The notes under the pieces: model-generated
Seen by the model: only the letters and a program-made list of their open reading frames with translations
Told to the model about the DNA's origin: nothing
Databases searched by the model: none
Assembly (NCBI GenBank): GCA_022376925.1
Contig: JAIOJX010000004.1
Location: 176,729,501-176,793,500 of the forward strand
DNA length: 64,000 bases
Reading direction: 5' to 3'
From: Tragulus kanchil
Taxonomy: Eukaryota; Chordata; Mammalia; Artiodactyla; Tragulidae
Made by a program: the position numbers and the translations under genes
Shown here: in pieces, positions 1-9,704 of the stretch
Layout of the letters: the number at the start of each line of letters is the position of its first letter
How positions within the stretch are numbered: position 1 is the stretch's first letter

Positions 1-796
1 TGCTTGGCTGGGAAGAAGAAAGCACTGAGCTACCTGCCGAACATCCACGAAACATTAACCCAATGACGTCAGCCAGAAGTGAGGACAATGATAGCATACT
101 CATTTTTTTTTTGGCGGGGGGAGTGGGTTGGGGAGGGATGGCGGTGGGCGGCCACTTCTATTGGTCTTTCATTTATCTATTTTCATCCGTCTTTGTTCTT
201 TGGCTCCTGCGGGCCTCCCATCGCAGTGGCCTCTGTTGTCACAGAGCACCAGCTCTGGGCGCATGCACTCCAGAGCTCCGGCTCAGTAATTGAACACATT
301 GGTCCAGCCGTTCCGTGGCACGTGAGATCTTCCCAGGCCAGGGATTGAACCAGCGCCCCTTGCACTATAAGGCAGTGTCCTTACCCACTGGACCACCAGG
401 GAAGCCCAGCACACTGATTTTTAAGAGCTAGTATTATCAAGCCCTTGCTAGGGGCCAGTCCCCAGCATGTTACAGGGATTCTCTCCACATCCTTCCTTCC
501 CCACGGTCCTTTGGGACACGGCCACATAACAGAACAGAACATAGCAGAACTGACTGACCCTCCCGCCCAGGATCAGGGGCTACTGGGAAGGCCCCAGCTC
601 GAGTGTAACACCCAAAGGCTCCCGCCTGTCTGAGAAGCTGCTCAGGACAGGAGCTGCTTGTTCTCACGTGGGCTCCATCCTCTCCGGGCCACCCCTGTCC
701 GTCCATCTGCCTGCCACTGATGAGGAGCAGAGCAGCGGCCGGCTGTGGGCAGCTGGGCCCTGGCAGTGCTGCCCACCCTTGCGGCAGTGCACCCAC
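1..796 (-). other. ZC3H7B: ZC3H7B intron 13 (partial)
   Basis: Donor at 796-795, open at the left edge. Contains one CHR-type SINE (103-407). Otherwise unique intronic sequence; nothing else recognised. Confidence 0.8.
103..407 (-). mobile_element. CHR-type tRNA-derived SINE
   Basis: Reverse orientation: T run at left, ends in ccaccagggaagccc, the complement of the tRNA-derived gggcttccctggtgg head. Internal ctctgggcgcatgcactcc is typical of this subfamily. Confidence 0.85.
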
Positions 797-958
797 CTTT
801 GCACAGGTAGTAGGAGCCCACGAAGCTGGTCTTGGTGGGCCGGGGCCGGATCCGTTTCCACGTCTGGTCCTCGGCGCTCCGGAGGCGGCCCAGCAGGATG
901 TCCCGCTTGCACTTGTGCTCAAGGCCCTCACGGTAGGTGTAGTCGCCTGCCCTGGGGC
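797..958 (-). CDS. ZC3H7B: ZC3H7B exon 13 (last exon inside the window)
   Basis: A 162-nt exon. Two bases complete Gly434, then 53 residues (435-487), from PRAGDYTYREGLEHKCKRDI to TSFVGSYYLCK, then the first base of the next codon and donor GTGGGTG. The acceptor is tgctcccag. The final Cys is, by family knowledge, the first ligand of the first CCCH finger, whose other ligands are in the next exon beyond the left edge. I find no further exon between 1 and 790. The first 20 or so bases of this exon recur at about 1969-1990. Confidence 0.94.
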
Positions 959-1245
959 CTGGGAGCAGGCAGGAGGGGACGGTGGTTCCAGAGCAAGGTG
1001 AATGAAGGGTGACGGCGGATCGGGCCCTGCGGCCTAGAAGCCCCTCTCCTTCCCCTGGGCCTCCCATCAGCTCCTGCCTAAGCTCCCTGCAGACAAGGGG
1101 CGGGTGTGACAAGCACAGGACGGGGAGAAGGGTGGACAACGGCAACAGATGACCTCTGAGGTCCTGCCAACTCCAGCCCCTCTGAGATGGAGAACTCTAC
1201 CTTGGGAAGACTGGTAGGCTGAGACAACTGGGAGAATGTCATTCT

Positions 1246-1556
1246 TTTTTTGTGGGGCGGTGGAGGGGGTGGGTTTGGGGAGGGAGGGGGGCGGGTGGGT
1301 CACTTCTATTGGTCTTTCATTTATCTGTTTCCATCCATCTTTGTTCTTTGGCTCCTGTGGGCCTCCCATCGTGGTGGCCTCTGTTGTCGCAGACCACTGG
1401 CTCTGGGCGCATGCACCCCAGAGCTGCGGCTGGGTAGCTGGACACACCAGTTCAGCCGCCCTGTGGCATGTGGGATCCTCCCAGGCCAGGGATCGAACCG
1501 GCGCCCCTTGCACTGCCATGTGGTGTCCTTACCCACTGGACCACCAGGGAAGCCCC
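1246..1556 (-). mobile_element. CHR-type SINE with 14-bp target duplication
   Basis: Same family as 103-407. Flanked by perfect direct repeats gagaatgtcattct at 1232-1245 and 1557-1570. Confidence 0.9.
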
Positions 1557-1968
1557 GAGAATGTCATTCTAAAACGCAGGACTGGATGGGTCCTGGCAAA
1601 TGAAACGCTCTGAGTCTAGAAGTCTGAAATTCCAGGTATGCTGAGAATTGTCTACCAACGCTGGGCACCTATTCGGAATTGCTCCCACAACTGGGTTTGG
1701 GGGTGGAGGGCCCAGGAAATACCTTCCCCAGGCTCCCTGGCAGGATCTGAATTCACCCAGTGAGAGGTGGATGGAGTGGTGGACGGAGACAGAGGGGCAG
1801 GCGGCACCTCCTTCACTGATGTGTCCGCAGCAGTCAGCTGGACGCTGCCTTCCATGGCCAGGCACCCGCCTCTGGCTGTGGGGTGGCCGTGAGACTGGCC
1901 AGCAGTCCTGGCAGCCCCCTGAGCTGTGGGACAGTAGCGTCCCACCCGCTTCAGGGCCTCAGCTGGTG

Positions 1969-1990
1969 GTGTAGTCGCCTGCCCTGGGGC
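1969..1990 (-). pseudogene. ZC3H7B: Fragment of ZC3H7B exon 13 at a duplication seam
   Basis: The acceptor and first ~20 bases of exon 13 reappear here and then stop abruptly where the second tandem unit begins (compare 937-958). A cut inside an exon, with no 3' half or donor, shows that the duplication edge ignores gene structure. Not a functional exon. Confidence 0.85.
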
Positions 1991-2277
1991 CTGGGAGCAG
2001 GCAGGAGGGGACGGTGGTTCCAGAGCAAGGTGAATGAAGGGTGACGGCGGATCGGGCCCTGCGGCCTAGAAGCCCCTCTCCTTCCCCTGGGCCTCCCATC
2101 AGCTCCTGCCTAAGCTCCCTGCAGACAAGGGGCGGGTGTGACAAGCACAGGACGGGGAGAAGGGTGGACAACGGCAACAGATGACCTCTGAGGTCCTGCC
2201 AACTCCAGCCCCTCTGAGATGGAGAACTCTACCTTGGGAAGACTGGTAGGCTGAGACAACTGGGAGAATGTCATTCT

Positions 2278-2586
2278 TTTTTTGTGGGGCGGTGGAGGGG
2301 GTGGGTTGGGGAGGGATGGGGCAGGTGGGCCGCTTCTATTGGTCTTTCATTTATCTGTTTCCATCCATCTTTGTTCTTTGGCTCCTGTGGGCCTCCCATC
2401 GTGGTGGCCTCTGTTGTCGCAGACCACTGGCTCTGGGCGCATGCACCCCAGAGCTGCGGCTGGGTAGCTGGACACACAAGTTCAGCCGCCCTGTGGCATG
2501 TGGGATCCTCCCAGGCCAGGGATCGAACCGGCGCCCCTTGCACTGCCATGTGGTGTCCTTACCCACTGGACCACCAGGGAAGCCCC
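2278..2586 (-). mobile_element. CHR-type SINE (duplicate of 1246-1556)
   Basis: Copy within the second tandem unit, with the same target duplication (2264-2277 and 2587-2600). Not an independent insertion. Confidence 0.88.
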
Positions 2587-3235
2587 GAGAATGTCATTCT
2601 AAAACGCAGGACTGGATGGGTCCTGGCAAATGAAACGCTCTGAGTCTAGAAGTCTGAAATTCCAGGTGTGCTGAGAATTGTCTACCAACGCTGGGCACCT
2701 ATTCGGAATTGCTCCCACAACTGGGTTTGGGGGTGGAGGGCCCAGGAAATACCTTCCCCAGGCTCCCTGGCAGGATCTGAATTCACCCAGTGAGAGGTGG
2801 ATGGAGTGGTGGACGGAGACAGAGGGGCAGGCGGCACCTCCTTCACTGATGTGTCCGCAGCAGTCAGCTGGACGCTGCCTTCCATGGCCAGGCACCCGCC
2901 TCTGGCTGTGGGGTGGCCGTGAGACTGGCCAGCAGTCCTGGCAGCCCCCTGAGCTGTGGGACAGTAGCGTCCCACCCGCTTCAGGGCCTCAGCTGGTGGA
3001 GAAGTAGCCTCCAGGCCCAATGGTGTCTCCTGGCTTCTGCTCCTCCAGCCTTTCGGCAGTTTTGAAAGTTCTCTCCCCCATGGCATCCCCGGCTGCTCTA
3101 AAGAGCCAACAGGGCTTCTCTCTCCCCAGACTCAGCTCTAACGGGTGGACTGGGCTCCTCTCATTCGGGGGTTCTCTGCTCCCGAGACCCCTGGCATCTC
3201 TGGGCAGAGGGGTGAGCACAACAGTGTGGCCTTAC

Positions 3236-3335
3236 CTGTTTTGGGGTAGCAGAGCTGGCAGGCCTGCTTGAACTCATGGGTGGCAGCCAAGGGGTTCTTG
3301 ATGAGCAAGGCGGTGTTGGGCATGGAAGGCTCTGG
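3236..3335 (-). CDS. ZC3H7B: ZC3H7B exon 12, copy 1
   Basis: A 100-nt exon encoding residues 401-433, PEPSMPNTALLIKNPLAATH then EFKQACQLCYPKT, plus the first base of Gly434. The acceptor is cctgtcacag and the donor GTAAGG. The CQLCYP pair opens the cysteine-rich C-terminal half of the protein, possibly part of an atypical zinc-binding site. Duplicated at 4323-4422. Confidence 0.94.
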
Positions 3336-4322
3336 CTGTGACAGGAGGAGGTTGGCCATTGTGGGTGCTGGACGATGGCCAGAGCCCCCAGAGCCAGCCT
3401 GGGCAGCAGAGGAGTGTAGGGGCACCCTGTGACACCCCCAATTCCACCCAAGAGCAGCACCGCAGCCCAGGACCCTCCTCCTTCCTCCATCCTCTGGACA
3501 GGCAGGTCCTTGTAACACAATCCAAGAATCCAGCAGGGCTATTTCAGCCTAGTCAAGGTGCCTGGTGACAGTGACCTTGGCCCCGAACTTTCGTTGAGTC
3601 AAAGTCCAACACGATAGTAGAGAAACAAGAGTAGCCTTGACTGGGGTCTAACCACAGCCCCCACTCCCAAGCTCTTCTCTCCTAAGCCCCTAAGGCATCA
3701 GCACACGAGGAAGAAGGCCAAACTCAGCGAGGTTAGAAGTCTGAAATTCCAGGTATGCTGAGAATTGTCTACCAACGCTGGGCACCTATTCGGAATTGCT
3801 CCCACAACTGGGTTTGGGGGTGGAGGGCCCAGGAAATACCTTCCCCAGGCTCCCTGGCAGGATCTGAATTCACCCAGTGAGAGGTGGATGGAGTGGTGGA
3901 CGGAGACAGAGGGGCAGGCGGCACCTCCTTCACTGATGTGTCCGCAGCAGTCAGCTGGACGCTGCCTTCCATGGCCAGGCACCCGCCTCTGGCTGTGGGG
4001 TGGCCGTGAGACTGGCCAGCAGTCCTGGCAGCCCCCTGAGCTGTGGGACAGTAGCGTCCCACCCGCTTCAGGGCCTCAGCTGGTGGAGAAGTAGCCTCCA
4101 GGCCCAATGGTGTCTCCTGGCTTCTGCTCCTCCAGCCTTTCGGCAGTTTTGAAAGTTCTCTCCCCCATGGCATCCCCGGCTGCTCTAAAGAGCCAACAGG
4201 GCTTCTCTCTCCCCAGACTCAGCTCTAACGGGTGGACTGGGCTCCTCTCATTCGGGGGTTCTCTGCTCCCGAGACCCCTGGCATCTCTGGGCAGAGGGGT
4301 GAGCACAACAGTGTGGCCTTAC

Positions 4323-4422
4323 CTGTTTTGGGGTAGCAGAGCTGGCAGGCCTGCTTGAACTCATGGGTGGCAGCCAAGGGGTTCTTGATGAGCAAGGCGG
4401 TGTTGGGCATGGAAGGCTCTGG
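4323..4422 (-). CDS. ZC3H7B: ZC3H7B exon 12, copy 2
   Basis: Copy of exon 12 shifted by 1087 bp, with the same splice sites. It lies in the second unit of the 2.6-4.8 kb tandem duplication. The length leaves remainder one on division by three, so including both copies would break the frame. Confidence 0.86.
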
Positions 4423-4814
4423 CTGTGACAGGAGGAGGTTGGCCATTGTGGGTGCTGGACGATGGCCAGAGCCCCCAGAGCCAGCCTGGGCAGCAGAGGA
4501 GTGTAGGGGCACCCTGTGACACCCCCAATTCCACCCAAGAGCAGCACCGCAGCCCAGGACCCTCCTCCTTCCTCCATCCTCTGGACAGGCAGGTCCTTGT
4601 AACACAATCCAAGAATCCAGCAGGGCTATTTCAGCCTAGTCAAGGTGCCTGGTGACAGTGACCTTGGCCCCGAACTTTCGTTGAGTCAAAGTCCAACACG
4701 ATAGTAGAGAAACAAGAGTAGCCTTGACTGGGGTCTAACCACAGCCCCCACTCCCAAGCTCTTCTCTCCTAAGCCCCTAAGGCATCAGCACACGAGGAAG
4801 AAGGCCAAACTCAG

Positions 4815-4906
4815 CGAGGTTAGGTGGCTTCCCCAGGGCCACATAGCTAGTGCCTAGGCTGAGGCCAGAGTAAGGTCACCTGAGTCCCGGTCAAGTGCTC
4901 TCAACT
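4815..4906 (-). mobile_element. MIR-like fragment
   Basis: gggccacatagctagtgcct and following bases resemble the MIR core in reverse. Repeated at about 5906-5997. Confidence 0.4.
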
Positions 4907-5213
4907 CAAACTGGCTGAGTCCTGAGATCAGGGATGTAACTGATTCTGGAGGTCACTCAGCCCTCAGAGCCTCAGTGGCCTCTCTGGTCAGACAATGGAG
5001 GGCTGTGCCCTCTACTCGCTCCCAGCACACGGCCTGGCCAGGAAGGGTCCAGGAGGGCTGGGAGGAGACCACCTCCGGCCCCCTGCTCTTGAGGGATGCT
5101 GCACCATCTCCCATGTGGAGGGCTCACCCGCGCTCTGGAGCCCACAGCCCCTTTCCCTCCACCCCTGGGAGAGGACAAGGTGGCTGGGCACCCATCCCGC
5201 CCGGGTCACTCAC

Positions 5214-5272
5214 CGAGGGGGCTGGTTTCTGAGTACCGCTCGGTGGACGATGGTCCTGTGAGTTGGCGTCCT
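5214..5272 (-). CDS. ZC3H7B: ZC3H7B exon 11, copy 1
   Basis: A 59-nt exon. Two bases complete Glu381, then DANSQDHRPPSGTQKPAPS (382-400); acceptor ttctcgcccag, donor GTGAGT, ending in phase 0. It matches the human segment NSQDHRPPSG...QKPAPS. Duplicated at 6305-6363; retaining both would shift the frame. Confidence 0.93.
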
Positions 5273-6304
5273 CTGGGCGAGAAGACACAGGAGTCACCTG
5301 CCCTGCTCTCAAGGGTGTGAGGGGCCCTCCAAGGACTGTCCCATGTCTCTTTCTAACCTGGAGAAGCCATGAAGGTCACACATCCCCTGTGGGCCACCAC
5401 CTAGGGACAGGGAAGCCTCCTTGCCACAGTATGTCCACCCTGTGCTAACACCTTCTGTGCACCGAGGGCCCCTGGGAGAAAGCCTGAGCTTCCCAGCTTG
5501 GCTTATGGTCCTGAGACCAGCCTCAGGGCCTTCAAGGCCCCCAACCCACCCCGGCTCTGGCCGACTCCTCGGCTCATCCACCAGGCCCTCCATCACTAGG
5601 CCTGTGTAGCTTCGCTCCCTTTGCTGCGAGATGATCCTGCTCGGCTGTCACCTCCTCCAGTGAAGCCCATCTGTGCCCCCCCCCAAAACCCACGAATCCC
5701 CATCAACAGTGGGCGCTCTGGGCTAGGTCTGCTGGAATACTGGTCCTGCAAAGGCCCAGGCCGGTCTGTTTCTTTGCAGGGTCCCAGCTCAGAGTGGTGG
5801 CCTTGCATCCTGCCCCTCCCGGGGTCTAACCACAGCCCCCACTCCCAAGCTCTTCTCTCCTAAGCCCCTAAGGCATCAGCACACGAGGAAGAAGGCCAAA
5901 CTCAGCGAGGTTAGGTGGCTTCCCCAGGGCCACATAGCTAGTGCCTAGGCTGAGGCCAGAGTAAGGTCACCTGAGTCCCGGTCAAGTGCTCTCAACTCAA
6001 ACTGGCTGAGTCCTGAGATCAGGGATGTAACTGATTCTGGAGGTCACTCAGCCCTCAGAGCCTCAGTGGCCTCTCTGGTCAGACAATGGAGGGCTGTGCC
6101 CTCTACTCGCTCCCAGCACACGGCCTGGCCAGGAAGGGTCCAGGAGGGCTGGGAGGAGACCACCTCCGGCCCCCTGCTCTTGAGGGATGCTGCACCATCT
6201 CCCATGTGGAGGGCTCACCCGCGCTCTGGAGCCCACAGCCCCTTTCCCTCCACCCCTGGGAGAGAACAAGGTGGCTGGGCACCCATCCCGCCCGGGTCAC
6301 TCAC

Positions 6305-6363
6305 CGAGGGGGCTGGTTTCTGAGTACCGCTCGGTGGACGATGGTCCTGTGAGTTGGCGTCCT
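6305..6363 (-). CDS. ZC3H7B: ZC3H7B exon 11, copy 2
   Basis: Identical copy 1091 bp to the right, in the second unit of the 4.7-6.9 kb tandem duplication. Splice sites are intact. Nearby intronic bases differ at a few single positions (for example A in place of G at 6264 relative to 5173), compatible with two haplotypes or sequencing error. Confidence 0.85.
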
Positions 6364-7139
6364 CTGGGCGAGAAGACACAGGAGTCACCTGCCCTGCTCT
6401 CAAGGGTGTGAGGGGCCCTCCAAGGACTGTCCCATGTCTCTTTCTAACCTGGAGAAGCCATGAAGGTCACACATCCCCTGTGGGCCACCACCTAGGGACA
6501 GGGAAGCCTCCTTGCCACGGTATGTCCACCCTGTGCTAACACCTTCTGTGCACCGAGGGCCCCTGGGAGAAAGCCTGAGCTTCCCAGCTTGGCTTATGGT
6601 CCTGAGACCAGCCTCAGGGCCTTCAAGGCCCCCAACCCACCCCGGCTCTGGCCGACTCCTCGGCTCATCCACCAGGCCCTCCATCACTAGGCCTGTGTAG
6701 CTTCGCTCCCTTTGCTGCGAGATGATCCTGCTCGGCTGTCACCTCCTCCAGTGAAGCCCATCTGTGCCCCCCCCCAAAACCCACGAATCCCCATCAACAG
6801 TGGGCGCTCTGGGCTAGGTCTGCTGGAATACTGGTCCTGCAAAGGCCCAGGCCGGTCTGTTTCTTTGCAGGGTCCCAGCTCAGAGTGGTGGCCTTGCATC
6901 CTGCCCCCTCCCGGCCTCAGGATCATTCTGCCAGTCTGGTGCCCCCAGGGTCCCGGGAGGCTGGGCAGAGAGCACCAGACTGAGTCTGGAGCCCGGGACT
7001 CTCCAGCCCTGCTCTTGATCTTAAGTCACCCAGCCCCTCGCTGTGCTGAGCACCGCTGGAGGCACAGTCAGAAGACGGGAGAGAGAGCACTCAGCCAACT
7101 CGGAGCGGGTGGCGGTGAGCGCGCCACCCCAGGCCTCAC
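6364..7139 (-). other. ZC3H7B: ZC3H7B intron 10 (right part)
   Basis: GC-rich unique sequence between exon 11 copy 2 and exon 10, partly inside duplication 3. No repeat or RNA gene recognised. Confidence 0.75.
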
Positions 7140-7461
7140 CCAGGAAGGAGCTGGGCTTGTCCAGAGAACCACGGGCCGGGCCGAAGCTGTCGAGGGCGTC
7201 CAGGCGGCTCTCTGAGTACGGCAGCAGGTCCAGGGAGTCCAGCGCCGAGCCCGGAGGGTCCAGGGCATCCAGCACGGAGGCCGCCAGCTTCTTGGAGGGG
7301 TCCACGACAAGGCCAAAGGAGGCAGGGGGCAGCGGGCTGGACACGGGGATGGAGCCACCCACCACGGGAGGCAGCAGTGGGGTCCCGCCGGGGAACACGG
7401 GGATCAGCTGGGGCAACTCGCTGGCCACACTGCCGCCAGGCAGGCCACTCTGCACCAGGGA
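7140..7461 (-). CDS. ZC3H7B: ZC3H7B exon 10 (Pro/Leu/Asp-rich linker)
   Basis: The largest coding exon here: 322 nt, residues 274-380 plus the first base of codon 381. It begins SLVQSGLPGGSVASELPQLI and ends DKPSSFL, with donor GTGAGG. The acceptor gcttgcag follows a run of nine C on the minus strand. The protein is rich in Pro, Leu, Ser and Asp, with repeated LDxLD units (VLDALDPPG, LDSLDLLPYS, RLDALDSFG), consistent with a flexible binding region. Single-copy. Confidence 0.95.
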
Positions 7462-7749
7462 CTGCAAGCGGGGGGGGGGAGGGGGCACAGAGGGAGGGAT
7501 TGGAGAACAGAGTGAGGATGAGTGCCCAGGCCTGCCCTCACAGCGGAGCCAGGGACCTTCAGTCCTTCCCGGATGCATGTTCTGTACTTCTGAGTTCCAT
7601 CCTGGGCAAGCCACCCTCCAAACTAGGCCTCAGTTTCCCCACCGTGACATGGATGTAGGGCTTTCCCGACGTGGGACCTGAGGATGTGATGGGGTCCCGG
7701 CTGGGGTGGGAAACGGGTTCTGGGAACAGGAGGGGGTGGCCCTGCTCAC

Positions 7750-7943
7750 CAGCGAGTCCAGGAGGGTGTCCAGCTCCGGACCAAACACGTCCCCATCAGA
7801 GAAGTCGTCCAGGCCCTCGGTGCCAGGGAGAGCCCTGTTGCCGCTGTCCAGGGGGGCCAGCAGGTCCAGAACGTGAGGGAAGAGGGGCATCGTAGGGGTG
7901 GAGGGAAGGGGAGCCGGGGAGCCTCGCAGGTCCACGTAGCAGT
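7750..7943 (-). CDS. ZC3H7B: ZC3H7B exon 9 (LD motif)
   Basis: A 194-nt exon. Its first two bases complete Asp209, followed by 64 residues (210-273), from CYVDLRGSPAPLPSTPTM to LDTLLDSL. The acceptor is cccacccgcag and the donor GTGAGC. The last eight residues fit the paxillin LD consensus LDxLLxxL; an LD motif is a reported interaction element of RoXaN. A second stretch, VLDLLAPLDS, is LD-like but weaker. The remainder is Pro/Leu/Asp-rich and probably disordered. Single-copy. Confidence 0.95.
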
Positions 7944-8560
7944 CTGCGGGTGGGGGGGTGGGGGCTCAGCAGCTGCAGGGGGTCCTGCCTGGTGGGAGGA
8001 GGGGATTTTCCCAGGGGCCTGCCCTCCCACCCCGGCTCGCTCCCGGGAGCCTGAAGCCCCTGCCTGCCCGGTGGCCTGACCCCATCCGGGGCGCTCCGCT
8101 GCAGTGATGCCAGGCCCCAAATGGCAAGGGAGGAGCCTTCAGCCCTGCAGTGTTGGCCAGACGGGCCAGGTCAGTAACCACCTCTGGGGTACGCAACGCC
8201 CTCTCTCAAGGACACTTTGTAAACATGACCCCTCCTGGAAGCCAGTGAGGAAAAGAAAGGGAGAGGACTTGGACAAAGGTGGACCCCCAGCGGGGGCGGG
8301 TAGGGCCGGTGCTGCCCCACCGAGGCGGCCCCCCACCTCCCACGCTGGAGGCTCATCCTGCGGAGGAGCCTGCTCTCCTTCACCCACCGTTTTCATTTAC
8401 ACTTCAGGCAGTCCCCAGGGCAGGGAGCCCCCCAGGAGCCCTGTCCACAGGCCCAAGGATGGCAGGGGCTTGACCCATCTGACCTCCCGGGGTCGTGGGG
8501 GAGGGGCGAGTTCTCCGCAGGGCCCATCTCTACCCCGTTCCCTGGCGTCAGGGACACTAC
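7944..8560 (-). other. ZC3H7B: ZC3H7B intron 8
   Basis: GC-rich intron between exons 8 and 9, no interspersed repeat recognised. Duplication 4 starts at 8011. Confidence 0.8.
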
Positions 8561-8603
8561 CTGTTTCAATGTCATCGATGGAGCCCAATCCATTGGAAGT
8601 GCC
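8561..8603 (-). CDS. ZC3H7B: ZC3H7B exon 8, copy 1
   Basis: A 43-nt exon encoding GTSNGLGSIDDIET (residues 195-208) plus the first base of Asp209, with acceptor tctccacag and donor GTAGTG. Part of the acidic linker. The length is not a multiple of three, so the duplicate at 9662-9704 would shift the frame if both were spliced. Confidence 0.92.
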
Positions 8604-9661
8604 CTGTGGAGAGGGGGACAGGGCAGGTCAGACAGACACGGGCCAGGAGGGCCCCCTCCGACTGGCCACTGCTGGCGTTAACCACCAGGCTGGCAGGGCA
8701 GGGGCCTCACGTCTGCCTCTCACCAGAGTGTTCTCAGGCGAGGGGTGACACCTTCTGAGCTGGTCCTCGCCTGTCCCAGGGGACGTATTGTACCAAGCCC
8801 TCCACCCACACGCCAGGCACGGGCAGGTCACAGCTCAAAGCCAAAGGCGTCACTCCTGACTGGCCAGTGTCCCCTCCCCTCCCTGTTACAGCCCCAGAGC
8901 CAGCTGGCCCAGCTGGGACCCCACTGCCACTCGTGGACCTTCCGCTGGACGGGAAGCCGGGCCCAAGCTTGGCCACATCCCCACCCTCTCCGGGCTCCCT
9001 CCTCTGCAGAAAGAGGACAACACGGTCACCCACCTCCTTGGACTGTTAAAACGGTGACTAGTCAGGGGGCCCGACACACAGGAAGTGCTGTATGTGTTTG
9101 CTGAATCGTAACCATCCCAGGGCCTGCCCTCCACCCGGCTCGCTCCCGGGAGCCTGAAGCCCCTGCCTGCCCGGTGGCCTGACCCCATCCGGGCGCCCGC
9201 TGCAGTGATGCCAGGCCCCAAATGGCAAGGGAGGAGCCTTCAGCCCTGCAGTGTTGGCCAGACGGGCCAGGTCAGTAACCACCTCTGGGGTACGCAACGC
9301 CCTCTCTCAAGGACACTTTGTAAACATGACCCCTCCTGGAAGCCAGTGAGGAAAAGAAAGGGAGAGGACTTGGACAAAGGTGGACCCCCAGCGGGGGCGG
9401 GTAGGGCCGGTGCTGCCCCACCGAGGCGGCCCCCCACCTCCCACGCTGGAGGCTCATCCTGCGGAGGAGCCTGCCTCCTTCACCCACCGTTTTCATTTAC
9501 ACTTCAGGCAGTCCCCAGGGCAGGGAGCCCCCCAGGAGCCCTGTCCACAGGCCCAAGGATGGCAGGGGCTTGACCCATCTGACCTCCCGGGGTCGTGGGG
9601 GAGGGGCGAGTTCTCCGCAGGGCCCATCTCTACCCCGTTTCCCTGGCGTCAGGGACACTAC

Positions 9662-9704
9662 CTGTTTCAATGTCATCGATGGAGCCCAATCCATTGGAAG
9701 TGCC
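9662..9704 (-). CDS. ZC3H7B: ZC3H7B exon 8, copy 2
   Basis: Identical copy of exon 8, 1101 bp to the right, in the second unit of the 8.0-10.2 kb tandem duplication, with the same acceptor and donor. Probably a contig-overlap duplicate. Confidence 0.85.

Larger units (their letters stand above)
937..2998. repeat. Tandem duplication 1 (period ~1031 bp), seam ~1969
   Basis: 937-1968 is repeated as 1969-2998, head to tail. Each unit has the same SINE with the same flanking 14-bp target duplication. A few differences lie within the SINE G-rich tail. The left edge cuts exon 13. Confidence 0.95.
959..3235 (-). other. ZC3H7B: ZC3H7B intron 12 (inflated by duplication)
   Basis: Contains tandem duplication 1 and the start of duplication 2, two copies of one SINE and the exon-13 fragment. 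Collapsing the first duplication removes about 1 kb. No other gene seen. Confidence 0.8.
2647..4823. repeat. Tandem duplication 2 (period 1087 bp), seam ~3734
   Basis: 2647-3733 recurs as 3734-4823, almost base for base, including exon 12. The unit start (tagaagtctgaaattcc) also occurs at 1617, so part of it is present three times. Confidence 0.96.
4731..6912. repeat. Tandem duplication 3 (period 1091 bp), seam ~5822
   Basis: 4731-5821 recurs as 5822-6912 with only a few substitutions. It contains exon 11. The unit start gggtctaaccacag is also at 3644, so the chain gives three copies. Confidence 0.96.

Noticed and set aside
1067..1519. Repeated open frames in the SINEs (also at 2271-2549, 42848-43168, 61126-61527)
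   Set aside because: They translate the CHR SINE consensus, which is non-coding, and recur wherever this SINE occurs.
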